From: Cephalotus follicularis
Taxonomy: Eukaryota > Streptophyta > Magnoliopsida > Oxalidales > Cephalotaceae
DNA length: 64,000 bases
Direction of reading: 5' to 3'
NCBI GenBank assembly: GCA_001972305.1
Contig: BDDD01002273.1
Coordinates: 95,708 to 159,707, forward strand
Part shown: positions 42,842 through 53,912 of the stretch, in pieces
Position numbering within the stretch: the stretch's first letter is position 1
Layout: each line of letters starts with the position of its first letter
The notes under the pieces: model-generated
The model's database searches: none
Told to the model about the DNA's origin: nothing
What the model saw: the letters and a program-made list of their open reading frames with translations, nothing else
Program-made: the position numbers and the translations under genes

Positions 42842-45098
42842 TGTCACACCCCGTTATTCGGTACTTTCATTAGACAGGCATATATGGTGATATCAGTATT
42901 AAACATACATTCCAGCATTTCATTCGATAAAATATAACAATATGCCGAAGCAGTCAATAAGCCGGAATATAAAATTACAAGCCGTCCGCACGCATCCCAT
43001 ACTACGTGCGGTACAAGTCAAAATTATCCATAACATAAGGAATACAATAAGAAAATGAGGTATGATTCGTTCTTTCATTACAAGTCAAATAGTACATAAA
43101 CAACAACCTTAAAACGGTAAAAGAAGCTCTCCAAAGCTTCAACAGCAAGCTCCGAAAATCCTTGCTCAATCTGTAATTGCAGGGGTTAGCCGTTGTCCTC
43201 ACTTGGCTAAGCAGGAAGATAATGTATGCAGAGGAATATATGAATGCAATATGTATGACAGTTTATATCAAAACAACATTTAAATAGCCAATATAAGAGC
43301 AAACATGGCAAGTGGCCATGAACAGTTCATATGCAATAATACCGCACAAGGGTACAATCAATTCATTCAGTCGTTTGGGTGTCACATGTCGCTAACTCCT
43401 AGCCCCCAACTGTGCACCACCTAACTATCACCCTACACTCCGAGAATGATAGAAAAGGTAACAATTACTACTGGCGTTGGCGGGTAGTTTAACAGTGATT
43501 TCTGCAATTGCAGACAGTAGGTGATACTCTGGCCAACTCCTGGCCCCCAGAATCACATCCATAGTCAGTGATAACCTCTATCACCGAACTACGGCAGTAA
43601 GCATAGACAATCAATTCAATCAGTACAATCAGTAATAATATTACATATATATAATTTATATGCAATATTGAATGTTTTCTTTAGAAACATATATTAGTTC
43701 AGTAATCGTGCATCTCATGTGAGGAAACGATATGAGTACAGTAGTGGTTTCCAATTCGGAAACGAAACAGTAGGTACCTCACATGTGGAGGAAATCAGTG
43801 GTTTCTTTTTAACAATAAACGTTCTTTGAAAATGATAGTAAATATCATAATTTTGGGTTCAAGTCCCATAAATGGTTTCAATCTTGAGACTATCCGTAGT
43901 AGTGGTGTTAATAGCACCAAACAGTAGGTATATACTAACATAAGTAGCATATATGGTAATACTAATCAAAAGAGTAGTTCTTGTAGATAATAACTTTCAT
44001 TTGAAATGGTGTTTAAGCCATAAATTGTGCATATAGCACATAATTCGTTCGATCAGTGAAATATCAGTAGTAACGATGTTAAATAACATCAACAGTGCAT
44101 ACTATATGATGGTAGCATATACAAATCAATAGCAATGCAAAACAGTAGCAATTCAATGATTTATTATGCAATTCCAGCCCAGAACAGTCGACTGCCCTCA
44201 AGAACCAGCCGACTGTTGGGTTGAGTAGTCGACTGCTTTCAATGGCAGTCGACTGTTCTTGCCCAGAATGCAGGCAGAACAGTTTATGTGTAGTGCAATT
44301 CAATGCCAAATCAGTTCAATGCAAGTAGAAATTAGCATACATGTAATGCATGATCATATCTTCCAAAACATAACATTACCCCTACCTCAATTTGCTATCC
44401 CAAGATCAATTGAATGATCTTTCTCTTTAAAGTTCCAAGCCTTTTTCCCAAGCTTTCACCAATCACTTCTTTTAATTACAGCAGATCAATCTATGCATGT
44501 TACAGACACATGCATCAGTTTCAATAATTCAACCACAACTTCAATATAACAGTAGTGCAATCATTCATTTCCCAAGTCCTAATTTCCCTTTTTCAACTTC
44601 CTTTTGTTCTAAGCTAACACCATTCAATTTCGGATTCTTTGGTATTAGTGTTGGCAGAAGATGTAAGTGTACTCTTAGGGAAATCAGTAGTTATAACAAT
44701 CAATTAACAACAATAATTGGAATTGGAATTACTAAATTCTCTAATCTTCAAATTTCCATACTCTTTTCCCTTTCCATTAACATTTCAATCATTCCAATGT
44801 TGTTAGCCTTAATCATTCAGAAGTTATCTAACCCTCTAGCTACCTTATTAACAATACTACTTAGGCAGGGAGTTCAGATTAACTTACCAGGAAGTGTTCA
44901 AAGCTTCACTTTTCCTTCCTTTGGAGCCCTAAACCATCAACATGCATCCAAGACAATCCTCCAACAATTTCCTTCTTCTTTTAGTGCTTAACAACACTCA
45001 CTATCAATCCATGCACAGATGATATAGGCTCACCAATCTGGAAATTTGCCAGAGTCCTTTACTTTAGCAATTTCTCATCCTCTCACTCACATGCATTT
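42842..45098 (-). mobile_element. Tekay-4-like LTR in inverted orientation, 5'-truncated
   Basis: Plus strand starts TGTCACACCCCGTTAT, the inverse of a Tekay LTR end. Inverse matches to the solo LTR at 7439-9243 include ggggttagccgttgtcctca (43182) and gcatcccatactacgtgcgg (42984). It has CAGTCGACTG units (44180-44262). It differs by insertions, including a block with the cctggcccccagaatcac type seen in Tekay-1 LTRs. The LTR start is missing: at 45098 the Tekay-2 LTR resumes 700 bp further on than where it left off, so a deletion followed the insertion. Confidence 0.8.
44180..44262 (-). repeat. CAGTCGACTG cluster in the inverted LTR
   Basis: cagtcgactgccc, cagccgactgttg, agtcgactgc and cagtcgactgttc in 80 bp, the same density as at 7595-7680. 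Confidence 0.85.
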
Positions 45099-45847
45099 GT
45101 AAGTAGCCAGGGACTCCCTTTTGGTTACTAAGCACTGTTGTGTAAGTAACCGGTTGCTAAGCACTGTTGTGTAAGCAACTTGAATTGTATTGATGGGTCT
45201 TAGTGACCTGATTACTGGATTGATCGGCCCGTTGAGGCATAACTAATGGATTGTCTGGTCCTTTAAGGACATGATTGTGATTGGTCCGCTGAGGACATGA
45301 CCGTGATTGTGTTGATGTAGCCCTAACGGGTTGCACCTATACTGCGAATATGCATATATAGATACATATATGTATATACTGTTATATATATACCGTACTG
45401 TATCACTGTGCATTCATACATGACATGCATTATCATTGAAACCGAACTGTATTTATACTTAGCCGAGTGAGGACAAAGGCTAACCCCCTACAATTTCAGA
45501 TTGATTTCAGGTTGATGCAGCGGATTGTTACCGTTGAGCTCCGTGGAGCGAATGGAGTTTTATGTTATTTTTACTTTTGAGAAATGTTAATGGATCATTG
45601 TAATAAATGAATCGATGTATTGATATATATTGTTCACGCTCCGTTTGTGGGCAGTTAACTTTGATGATGTTTATTGTTGTAGCATGTAGTATGGGATGCA
45701 TGTTACGTTATAATTCGGCTTATATTTAAATGCTTCCGCAAGTTGTTAATGGATATGGAAAGTTTTAAATTTATGGCAAATTGCATAAGCCGGATTTATA
45801 TGTTGATTGCCACCACTTTTTTGTTGTTTGTAAAACGGGGTGTGACA
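45099..45847 (+). mobile_element. Tekay-2 3' LTR end
   Basis: Matches 28629-29377 at a constant offset of 16,470 bp with about 11 substitutions in 749 bp. It ends GGGGTGTGACA and joins directly to Tekay-1 RT, as a 3' LTR inserted in that gene would. Confidence 0.9.
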
Positions 45848-48132
45848 GAGGAGGAGCACACTCATCATCTTAGACTGGTATTGCAAGTCCTCAGGAAGCA
45901 TCGATTGTACGCCAAGTTTGGCAAGTGTGAGTTTTGGCTTGATCATGTGATCTTTCTCGGTCACATCGTATCTGGAGCAGGTTTGACGGTGGATCCGTCA
46001 AAGACTGAAGTAGTGAGAGACTGGCCACAACCGAAGAATGTGACAGAAGTGCGCAGTTTCCTTGGTTTGGCATGATATTACCGGAGGTTCATCCAGAACT
46101 TTTCGCGGATAGCCGAGCCCTTGACCAGACTGACCCAGAAGAAGACTCCTTTTATCTGGGATGAAGACTATGAGGCTAGTTTTTGTGAACTGAAGGATCG
46201 GTTGGTTTCCGCTCCTGTCTTCGCATTACCTAAGGGTAATGAGGGCTTTACAGTCTACAGTGATGCATCGGGTAAGGGCTTGGGCTGTGTGTTGATGCAG
46301 CGAGGCAGAGTGATTTCATATGCCTCGAGGAAGCTAAAGTCGTACGAAGAAAACTACCCGACTCATGACCTTGACCTTGCAGCTATTATCTTCGCCCTCC
46401 ATAAGTGGAGACACTATCTTTATGGGGCGCAGTTTGAGATCTTTACCGATCATAAAAGCTTGAGGTACCTGTTCTGTCAGGACACACTAAACATGAGGCA
46501 GCGCAGGTGGGTGGAATTCTTTAATGATTATGATTGCAGTGTCCAGTATCACCCAGGGGATGCGAATGTGGTCGCTGATGCCTTGAGCCGCAAGGCTATG
46601 CTTGCCATTGCAATGGTGTCGCAATGGAAGATGTTAGAAGACTTCCAAGAGTGGTCTCCATTTAATCAAGCACCGGGGATCTTTTTAGCTGACATGCGGG
46701 TACAGCCTGAGTTACTAGATCACATCAGGGATGCACAACCACATGATCTTGAGTTGCAGCGGATCCGAGAGAACCTAGATTCGGAGTCCGATTTTAGAGT
46801 GCATACTGATGGTATTCTGAGGTATCGGGGACGTGTGTGTCTTCTGAATGAACCAAGACTGAAGGATGAACTACTTCACGGAGCTCATAAATCCATGTAC
46901 AGTATTCATCCTGGTACCACAAAAATGTATCAAGACATGAAGAAGTGTTACTGGTGGCCTGGCATGAAGCGGGAGATCACTGAGTATGTGGCAAGGTGTT
47001 TGACTTGCCAGACAGTTAAGTCCGAGCACCAGAGACCGGCAGGTTTGCTGCAACCTTTGCCCATTCCATAGTGGAAGTGGGAACATGTTACGATGGATTT
47101 TGTTTCGGCTTTTCCTCTGACTCAGAACCGTCATAATGCCGTGTGGGTCATCGTGGATAGACTCACCAAATCAGCGCACTTTCCGCCTACACACGTTACT
47201 GATTCTGCGAGCAAGCTGGCTCGGTTGTATGTGAAAGAGATAGTGAGGCTACACGGAGTTCCAGTCAGCATCGTATGTGATAGAGATGCTATCTTCACTT
47301 CCAACTTCTGGAAGAGATTTCAGACAGCTTTTGGGACAAAGCTGAACATGAGTACTGCCTTCCACCTCAGACCGATGGGCAGTCGGAGCGTACCATCCAG
47401 ACCCTGGAGGATATGCTACGGGCCTGTATTATTGATTTTGCTGGTACTTGGGAGGATCACATCCCTCAGATAGAGTTCTCTTACAATAACAGTTATCACT
47501 CCAGTATCGGCATGGCACCGTTTGAGGCACGGTATGGGAGGAAGTGCAGATCTCCTGTGTGTTGGGATGAGGTCGGGGAGCGACCTTTACTCGGGACTGA
47601 GTTGGTGGAGGAAACTTCAGAAAAGATCAGGACGATCAAGAAGAAGCTGCTTGCTGCTCAGAGTCGGCAGAAGAGCTATACGGACAGTGTCAAGAGAAGG
47701 CCTTTAACCTTCAGTGTGGGCGATCATGTATTCTTGAAGGTTTCACCATGGAAGGGCGTACAAAGGTTCGGGAAGAAGGGCAAATTAGCTCCACGCTACA
47801 TTGGTCCTTTCGAGATTTTGGAGAGAGTCAGGGAGGTAGCTTACCAGCTTGCCTTACCTCCCGCACTGTCAAACGTGCATGACGTCTTTCATATATCTAT
47901 GCTGAGGAGATATATTCCGGACCCGTCACATGTCCTGGATTTCGATACTATTCCGGTACAGGATGATCTATCTTGTGAGGAGCTGCCTGTGCGGATTCTT
48001 GATCGGAAGACGCAGACTTTGAGGAACCGAACCATCTCCATGGTCAAGGTTCAATGGCGGTTCCACCGACCTGATGAAGCAACTTGGGAGCGTGAGGAGG
48101 ACATCCGAGAATGCTACCCGCACTTGTTCTAG
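45848..48132 (+). pseudogene. Tekay-1 RT end, RNase H, integrase and chromodomain
   Basis: Starts just past the RT active site ([15 protein letters not shown]), then [19 protein letters not shown] and a stop at 46073-46075 before [10 protein letters not shown]. RNase [44 protein letters not shown] and [12 protein letters not shown]. Integrase: [13 protein letters not shown] with [26 protein letters not shown] and, after a stop at 47069 and a one-base deletion near 47367, [18 protein letters not shown] and [14 protein letters not shown]. The end [15 protein letters not shown] is a chromodomain-like tail typical of Tekay. The catalytic RT part is lost. Confidence 0.88.
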
Positions 48133-48149
48133 ATTGTTTTACTTTCGAG

Positions 48150-48176
48150 GACGAAATTCCTTGAAGGAGGGGTGGT
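48150..48176 (+). other. Tekay-1 polypurine tract
   Basis: gaggacgaaattccttgaag followed by gaggggtggt before the LTR start at 48177. Confidence 0.8.
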
Positions 48177-48354
48177 TGTAACGCCCGAGATTTTCATGTA
48201 TTATAATTTCACAATGTATTTGTACTTTGAATGGTGGAATTAATAAAGGATGGATTTTCTGAATTTGGTGATGTTTTCCCATCTCTATAATGTTGAATTT
48301 TAGTGTTGTATGCTAAAAGATTGTTAAAAAGGCTAAAACGACGCTGTTCTGGGG

Positions 48355-48512
48355 GAAACACGTCGACGCCTTTAGAAACACGTCGACGTCCTTGAGGCAA
48401 AAAGGGTGCACGTAGCTGCATGCACATGCACATCAATGCTGACAAAGACATCGGCGTCCTTGTGTAAAATGATGAAAGACGTCGACGTCTTTGGAAAGAC
48501 ATCGACGCTTTG
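48355..48512 (+). repeat. GTCGAC array 1 in right Tekay-1 LTR
   Basis: cacgtcgacgccttt, cacgtcgacgtcc, acatcggcgtcc and the palindrome AAAGACGTCGACGTCTTT followed by aaagacatcgacgcttt, as in the left LTR. Confidence 0.9.
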
Positions 48513-49347
48513 ACTTCGAATGCCAGGCATGTTACTCTGCTGACAATAACGTGCAAGGGGAATCTAGTTGGGGCCTTTTTGCAGGCGCTTTGAGGCATGG
48601 GTTAGGACGTGTTGGGCATGCACATTGCTCCCTAACCTGCATGACTGAAATTATGAGGACAAGGGTGGCATTAGTGTGTACATGCAACAAGTGCAAGAAG
48701 AAAGGGACATGTGTGCTGGGAACGGATGGTTAGAAGGAAGGTGGCATTGTCTGGAGTGAAGGCTGAGACAGAGACTGAGAAAAGAACCCAGCTACTGCAT
48801 GCAGAGGTGGGGGTGTATCCTAGACACATGTGACCTGCAACAAAAACGCAGAGGAAGAAGAAAGGAGGGTGAGTTGCATAAAAGACAGCCTCCACCTCCT
48901 ACCTTCGGCTGTTATTGATTGGAAAGAACCGCAGGCTTGAGAGGAACACAGTGAGTGTGAGAAAACAGAAAGTAAAGGAGAGAAAACATTTCCACCATTG
49001 TTGAGCTTGGAGCTTGTGGCTTGCAGCAATGGGAAGGACCTAGAGGCTGCTGTGACCAGTTTGGAACGTAAAGAGGTGGACTTTCCAGTTCCTAACTTGG
49101 GACAAAAGGTAGGGGAAAGCCATGACTGTAATCTTGAGATTGATATTCATGCATGGTTTATGGTTTTGATGTATGAAATGCATGATTCTTGAACTGATTT
49201 TGTCACTGGATTGATGCCATGATATGCTAGATATGTATTGAGTATCTGCATGTTGGTTTCTTGCCATGATTTCCTGTTATTGTGCATGATTATGGGTTGT
49301 GATGGCTACTGTTCGTTAAGTCGTGAGGAAGAAGACGACTGCTGCTC

Positions 49348-49685
49348 GATAGACATCGACGCCTTTTAATAAACATCGACGTCTTTTGGGTTTTGCCTTG
49401 TTACTGACGTGAAAGGGATCGACGTCCATGGAAAGACGTCGACTCCTTAGGCTATCTGGTTGGGTTCTGACGTATTACACGTCGACGCCTAAGGTCCCTA
49501 CCTTAACGCGTCGACGCCGTGAACAATACGCTGTCGTTCTGAGGTTCCAAACCTTGAGCATCGACGCGTATGAAATGGACATCGACGCCTTCTGCTGTAG
49601 GACGCGTTGACTTTAAGGACTTGGACATCGACGCCTTTTGGAAAAGACATCGATGCCTTTTTGATAGACATCGACGTCTTTTGTA
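49348..49685 (+). repeat. GTCGAC array 2 in right Tekay-1 LTR
   Basis: About twelve units as in the left copy. Several positions differ between copies by single C/T or A/G changes in the core (for example gacatcgacgtc here versus gacatcgtcgtc on the left), showing that the motif is decaying, not maintained, since insertion. Confidence 0.85.
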
Positions 49686-51006
49686 CTGTTTGGGGTTTTC
49701 TTCATCTAACGATACGAAACGATCCCGATTCCTTTTAGAATGCATTTGAGCATTTGTATGCATTGCATATGCACTGTTTACTGCCTGATTGTATACTATT
49801 TGTGAATTGTTTATGATTTCTAAAGTTTTGATATTTAGAAATGCATATATGAACTCGGAATGTGATATTTTGAGTATGGAAATATGTATTGATTAATAAC
49901 GTATTTTCGAACAAGCTGGTGAACAAATTCACACTACCGAAACTGTTTAAAGGTATTTTCTATTGAAAATATATATTTCAAATGTTGTCACTTTTGGGAA
50001 ACATGTTGGAAATAACCTGGCTGTTGTGGATCAAATCGATCACTACTGTTTACTGTACTGTTACTGCTTGAATTCACTGTTTGCTCTGTGAATTGCTATG
50101 TGTTTGTGCTTGAACCACTAGTTGTATGGCGGACACTGCCAGCGCCGACTAGTGGAGGGTTGACCTAAGGGCCAGGAGTATGGCTCGGTAACTCACTGTC
50201 CTGTTGCCTCGCTCGGTTGGCTGATGTAGGGACCAGAGTGGGAGTGTAGCGTGGGGCCAGGAGTTGGCGGCGCTACACATACTGCCTGTTTTGGTCCTAT
50301 GTGGACATCCTACCTGTTGTAGTCCTATGTGGACGTCCTGTACTGCCTGTTGGTCCTTCACCGACATTCCTGTGTTTGTTGATGTAGCCCTGACCGGGCT
50401 ACTACTGTACTGATCCTGCATACATATATTTTCTTATATATGTAACCACTGTTGTTTTACTATACTGTTAAAATATATATATTTCTCATATATATATATG
50501 AACTGGTTTTCCTTCACTACATCATTTATGCATACATTACATGACATGCATTTAATGTTGATCCCGAGCTACTTTTATGACTTAGTCGAGTGAGGACAAA
50601 GGCTAACCCCCTACTTTACAGATTGATGCAGTGGACCGGTTGGACTGACGTGGATGAAGATCAAGTTGTTATGTTCTTGATTTTGCTTATTCTCCTGACT
50701 TGTAATAAACCTGGTGTTGGTTATGGATTTCTGATGTACCGTTGATTATGGTTTTGTTACTGAAGGATTTTAATCTTGTACTGTAATTCACGCTCCGTTT
50801 TTGTGGGCTTTTAACTTATGGCTTGAAATTGGGTAGCGTGCAGTATGGGATGCACGTTGCGAGTTTACAGCTTATGTTTTGTTATGCTTCTGCAACTGTT
50901 GTACCTTGGAAAAGTTTAAGTTTTATGGTTTTTTGCATGAGCTGTATTTTATGTTAATTGCCTTTACCGCTTTAATGTTACGTTTCTCTTAAAACGGGGT
51001 GTGACA

Positions 51007-51538
51007 GGAACGCTCGGCAACGTGCGACAGTGATGGCGTCGGGGAGAAGAGAGAAGAAGGAAAAGAGAAGAGGAAAGGGGTTACCGTGGGTCACAGCACG
51101 CTTCCGGCCGTCGAGCTTCGCCCGGCGCCATTTCTTCTCCAGCGCCATCTCTCTCCCGTTCTCTCCCGATGTCTCTCTCCCACTCTTTCTATTTGTGAAG
51201 CGCCTGGCACCAGGCGCCAGGCGCTATTCTCTTTCTTTTTTTTCTTTTTTTTGCTTCCTTCTCGGTATTTACTGGCCAAAATACTAAGGCCTGGGTCCCA
51301 TTTAATCCGCAAACGGCAATATTAATTATCCGAACGGGTACCAAAATAATCGCAATTAAAATGCGAACATAGGGTCTTATTGTCGCGCATTAATAATGGG
51401 ATTTATTAATCATTTCGGGCCTTACGATTTGTGGCTCCAATACGCGATGCCTTTTATTAATTTGAGCTCCATCGGCTCAATACGGCCATACACTGTGCCA
51501 ATATTAAAATAACTATTCATAAAATTTCGGGCGTTACA
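51007..51538 (-). mobile_element. Start of an antisense Tekay-2/5-type LTR
   Basis: On the minus strand it starts TGTAACGCCCGAAATTTT at 51538 and follows the Tekay-2 LTR (aatgcgcgacaataagaccc, ttttggccagtaaatacc, agagagggagaga-type tract) to about its position 570. It is cut by the end of Tekay-1. The likely continuation is 18865-16344, making one LTR into which Tekay-1 inserted. Confidence 0.75.
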
Positions 51539-52161
51539 TATAGTGTTCTTGTTGAAAGAGCCGTTGGAAATCGTCATCTATCCATTGGACGCATTTTGAG
51601 AAGGTTGCCTTGAGTTTAGCGTTGATATGGCATGATCATGTCGTAATCTCCGACCAAAGCGTCAACAGTTTTGATTTAAGCGTCGACGCTTAAATGTTAC
51701 CATTACGCTTTACTGTCCTTCCCTTCGTGTAAACTGTTGCCATTTTGAATAAACCTTCAATGCTTTAATTGTTAAGCGTTTATGGTTACAAATAAAATGT
51801 TGACAAGCGTTTTCGCTTTGTTCTCATTTGTTATGACCACATTGTCAACCGCTAGCGCTTTGAATTATGCCTTCGACGCTTTGTACTAAAACCGCTGGCA
51901 CTTAGAGTTATCAACTGTGACCTTAATTCCAATGCCTTTGCCGCTTAATGTCAATGCCTTCGACGCTTTAATACCATAAGTGCTGAGGCTTTATTCTGGC
52001 CTTCGACGCTTAAGGACATAACCGCTGACGCTTTAATAATAACTGTCGATGCTTTATCCCAATTCTCTTGTATGTCATCTGTGTTATCTTGCACAATAAC
52101 TAAAATGATTAGTTACAAATGTGTTATCATCAAAATTAGGATTGAGACATAAATGTCAACA
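51539..52161 (-). mobile_element. Copia (SIRE-type) LTR start, antisense, with GTCGACGCTT array
   Basis: Minus strand from 52161 reads TGTTGACATTTATGTCTCAA then tcctaattttgatgataaca, the SIRE LTR start, then repeats of the aagcgtcgacgctt and aagcgtcgaaggc type (51655-52040) instead of the ATCGACGTC type. It is cut at 51538 by an antisense Tekay-type LTR. It lies in the Tat protease gene at the codons for DNG. Confidence 0.8.
51655..52040 (-). repeat. GCGTCGACGCTT array in the antisense copia LTR
   Basis: About twelve units, the best being aagcgtcgacgcttaa (51679); others degenerate to cttcgacgcttt and gctgacgcttt. The LTR backbone is copia, but the unit type is that of Tekay-2 and LTR-6. Confidence 0.75.
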
Positions 52162-52433
52162 CCCCCATTATCCACCAAAATTCTCCGTACATCATGTTTG
52201 GCGAGGTTGACGCTTATCACCAATAGATCATCATGTGGAGTCCTGATCCCTATTAAATCCTTATCCGAGAAAGAAAGACTCATCTTGGATTTAGACTTCT
52301 TCAAAGGCTTCTCAAACACCTGAACCTTCCTTGTGTATTTTTTCCTTATAGAGCTGCTCTCTACCCAAAATGATAAACCTTACAAGATTACGTGAATTGT
52401 AGTGATCACTTCTCGGTTTATGTTCCCTACCTC
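52162..52433 (-). pseudogene. Tat-type gypsy protease fragment
   Basis: Minus strand encodes SLSFSDKDLIGIRTPHDD and LLVISVNLAKHDVRRILVDNG, the typical Tat-lineage region before and including the protease active site (VDNG in place of the VDNGSSAD class). It is cut right after DNG by a copia LTR and upstream by Athila-2. It continues on the other side of Athila-2 at 58714. Confidence 0.75.
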
Positions 52434-52438
52434 CCGCT
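52434..52438 (+). repeat. Target-site duplication CCGCT (left of Athila-2)
   Basis: CCGCT before TGTTTAGC; repeated at 58709-58713 after GTGAACA. Confidence 0.92.
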
Positions 52439-52639
52439 TGTTTAGCATAAAAATGTGTTGTTTTTAATGCGTTATTTGTGATATTTTTATGCTTGGAATA
52501 GACTACTTTGGTTGTGTTATGTTGATTTTCAAGTACAAGTGCTAAATGACCAAAGTGCAAGAATACTACCCAAAAGTGTGCAAATTGGAGCTTAAAAGAG
52601 TAGAGATTGAAGAAATGCCAAAGTCAGCAGAACACAGAT

Positions 52640-52945
52640 CAAAAGCGTCGACGCCTTTCATTTACATCGATGTCTTTTCTGGGTTTACAACAAAGAAGTC
52701 GACGTCTTTAGAGAAAGATCGACATCTTTTCTGGAAAATGCAACAATCTTCAAAGAGCTATGAACAAGGGATCGACGTCTTTTAACATATGGATCGACGT
52801 CTTTGTACAAATTTGACCTGTAACTTTTGAAGCAAAAGCGTCGACGTCTTAAGCCGTAGGAGTCGACGTCTTTCACTCGCATCTCAGCAAATCGCGACTT
52901 TTACAAGAAGACATCGACGCCTTTTAAAAGAAGTTGATGTCTTCC
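52640..52945 (+). repeat. GTCGACGTC array in Athila-2 U3
   Basis: About ten units: aagcgtcgacgcctttc, acatcgatgtctttt, aagtcgacgtcttt, gatcgacgtctttt, gatcgacgtctttg, aagcgtcgacgtctt, gagtcgacgtctttc and gacatcgacgccttt. They end about 90 bp upstream of the TATA box. Confidence 0.9.
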
Positions 52946-53029
52946 TCTGCAGCAGAAATAGAAAGTTTAGATTTTTGCCATATTTTGTAACTAGGATTGC
53001 TTTTATTCCATTTTTGATCAATTTTATAG

Positions 53030-53037
53030 TATATAAA
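53030..53037 (+). promoter_or_regulatory. TATA box in Athila-2 LTR
   Basis: TATATAAA in atagtatataaacaaagc. Similar distance to the array as in the SIRE LTRs. Confidence 0.6.
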
Positions 53038-53166
53038 CAAAGCAATGCCGGCCAAAACAAGTAAGAAGTGTAGTGTAGAGTAGTGAAGAGGTTGTAGAAC
53101 CGTAATTTCTCTTTATCAATTTAGTTTTGTTTTACAATGTTTAGGAGCTAAACTTTTCAAGGTTTT

Positions 53167-53167
53167 N
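53167..53167. other. Single N in the Athila-2 LTR
   Basis: An undefined base in ggttttnctgttgtcg. Athila-1 has about 238 extra bp between these flanks, so the N may mark a collapsed join. Confidence 0.8.
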
Positions 53168-53618
53168 CTGTTGTCGTACTTCGTATAGACCTAGCATGTC
53201 TACTCATACGTCTTGTCATCACCGCCGCACTCCGTATATACCTAGCTCTCGTTGTTTATCAAGGTATGATCGTTCAACTCAATGGAATTGTTCAATACAA
53301 TCTACGGTGAGTTTCTATACCCTAAAACCGTTTCTTTATTATGTATTCTCTTCACCTTTATTCATTGCATGCTTTATTTCTTAGTGTTTCAAATTCAATG
53401 TTTTTAATTATCGAAGTCTTAATTTCTTGTTTTGTTTATTTATTTTACTTTGCATAATTAGGAGTAGTTTTCGATAGTTTATTTCAAATTTGGTATACTT
53501 CGTCTAGGTTGGATAGATTACAACTAGTTTACGTTTCCCTGCGTTCGATCCGTTACTGCATGATCCGTGCACTTGCGGCTATAAATTTTAAAACATTCTA
53601 AATCAGTGAACAAGTTTT

Positions 53619-53636
53619 TGGCGCCGTTGCCGGGGA
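53619..53636 (+). other. Athila-2 primer binding site (tRNA-Asp type)
   Basis: TGGCGCCGTTGCCGGGGA, the standard Athila/Tat primer site as I know it from the family, six bases after the LTR end. It separates Athila-2 from the tRNA-iMet-primed Tekay elements. Confidence 0.92.
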
Positions 53637-53912
53637 AACGTTTAAATTAGTTTAAATTTATTCGACTGATTCGTAGTATTTATTTCTGTGTTTTTCTAAC
53701 AATTCTAACTTAGTTTAAATAGGTTCAGTATAACCTTTAACAAACCCTAACCTCATTTGCATAATCTTTAATAAGTTTTCTTAGATAATTAGGTTCAGCA
53801 TAACTTTTAACAACATTTTAACTTCATCATTGCATAATCTTTGATAATTTTCTAACCTTAGATAAATTAGGTTTCTTGCCTTAGCTTAGGTTCTCTGGCC
53901 TAGTTTTAGTTT
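53637..53912 (+). other. Athila-2 leader
   Basis: A/T-rich noncoding DNA with diverged repeats of aggttcagcataacttttaac. No ORF before the gag ATG at 53913. Confidence 0.7.

Larger units (their letters stand above)
48177..51006 (+). mobile_element. Tekay-1 3' LTR (2830 bp)
   Basis: TGTAACGCCCGAG to ACGGGGTGTGACA, collinear with 20311-23153. Differences include two fewer GAGCTTGGA units and scattered substitutions. GGAAC follows, but the matching left flank is lost. Both GTCGAC arrays are present. Confidence 0.95.
52439..53612 (+). mobile_element. Athila-2 5' LTR (1174 bp, contains one N)
   Basis: TGTTTAGCATAAAAATG to CAGTGAACA. It has the U3 array 52640-52940, TATATAAA at 53030 and, near the end, the repeat around tcgtatagacctagcatg. 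Compared with Athila-1 it lacks about 238 bp exactly where a single N stands (53167), so part of the LTR may be missing from the assembly. Confidence 0.9.

Noticed and set aside
44497..44991. 164-codon open frame that could be a small host protein
   Set aside because: It lies within an inverted LTR, has low-complexity Ser/Ile/Leu content, and the region aligns with noncoding solo-LTR sequence.
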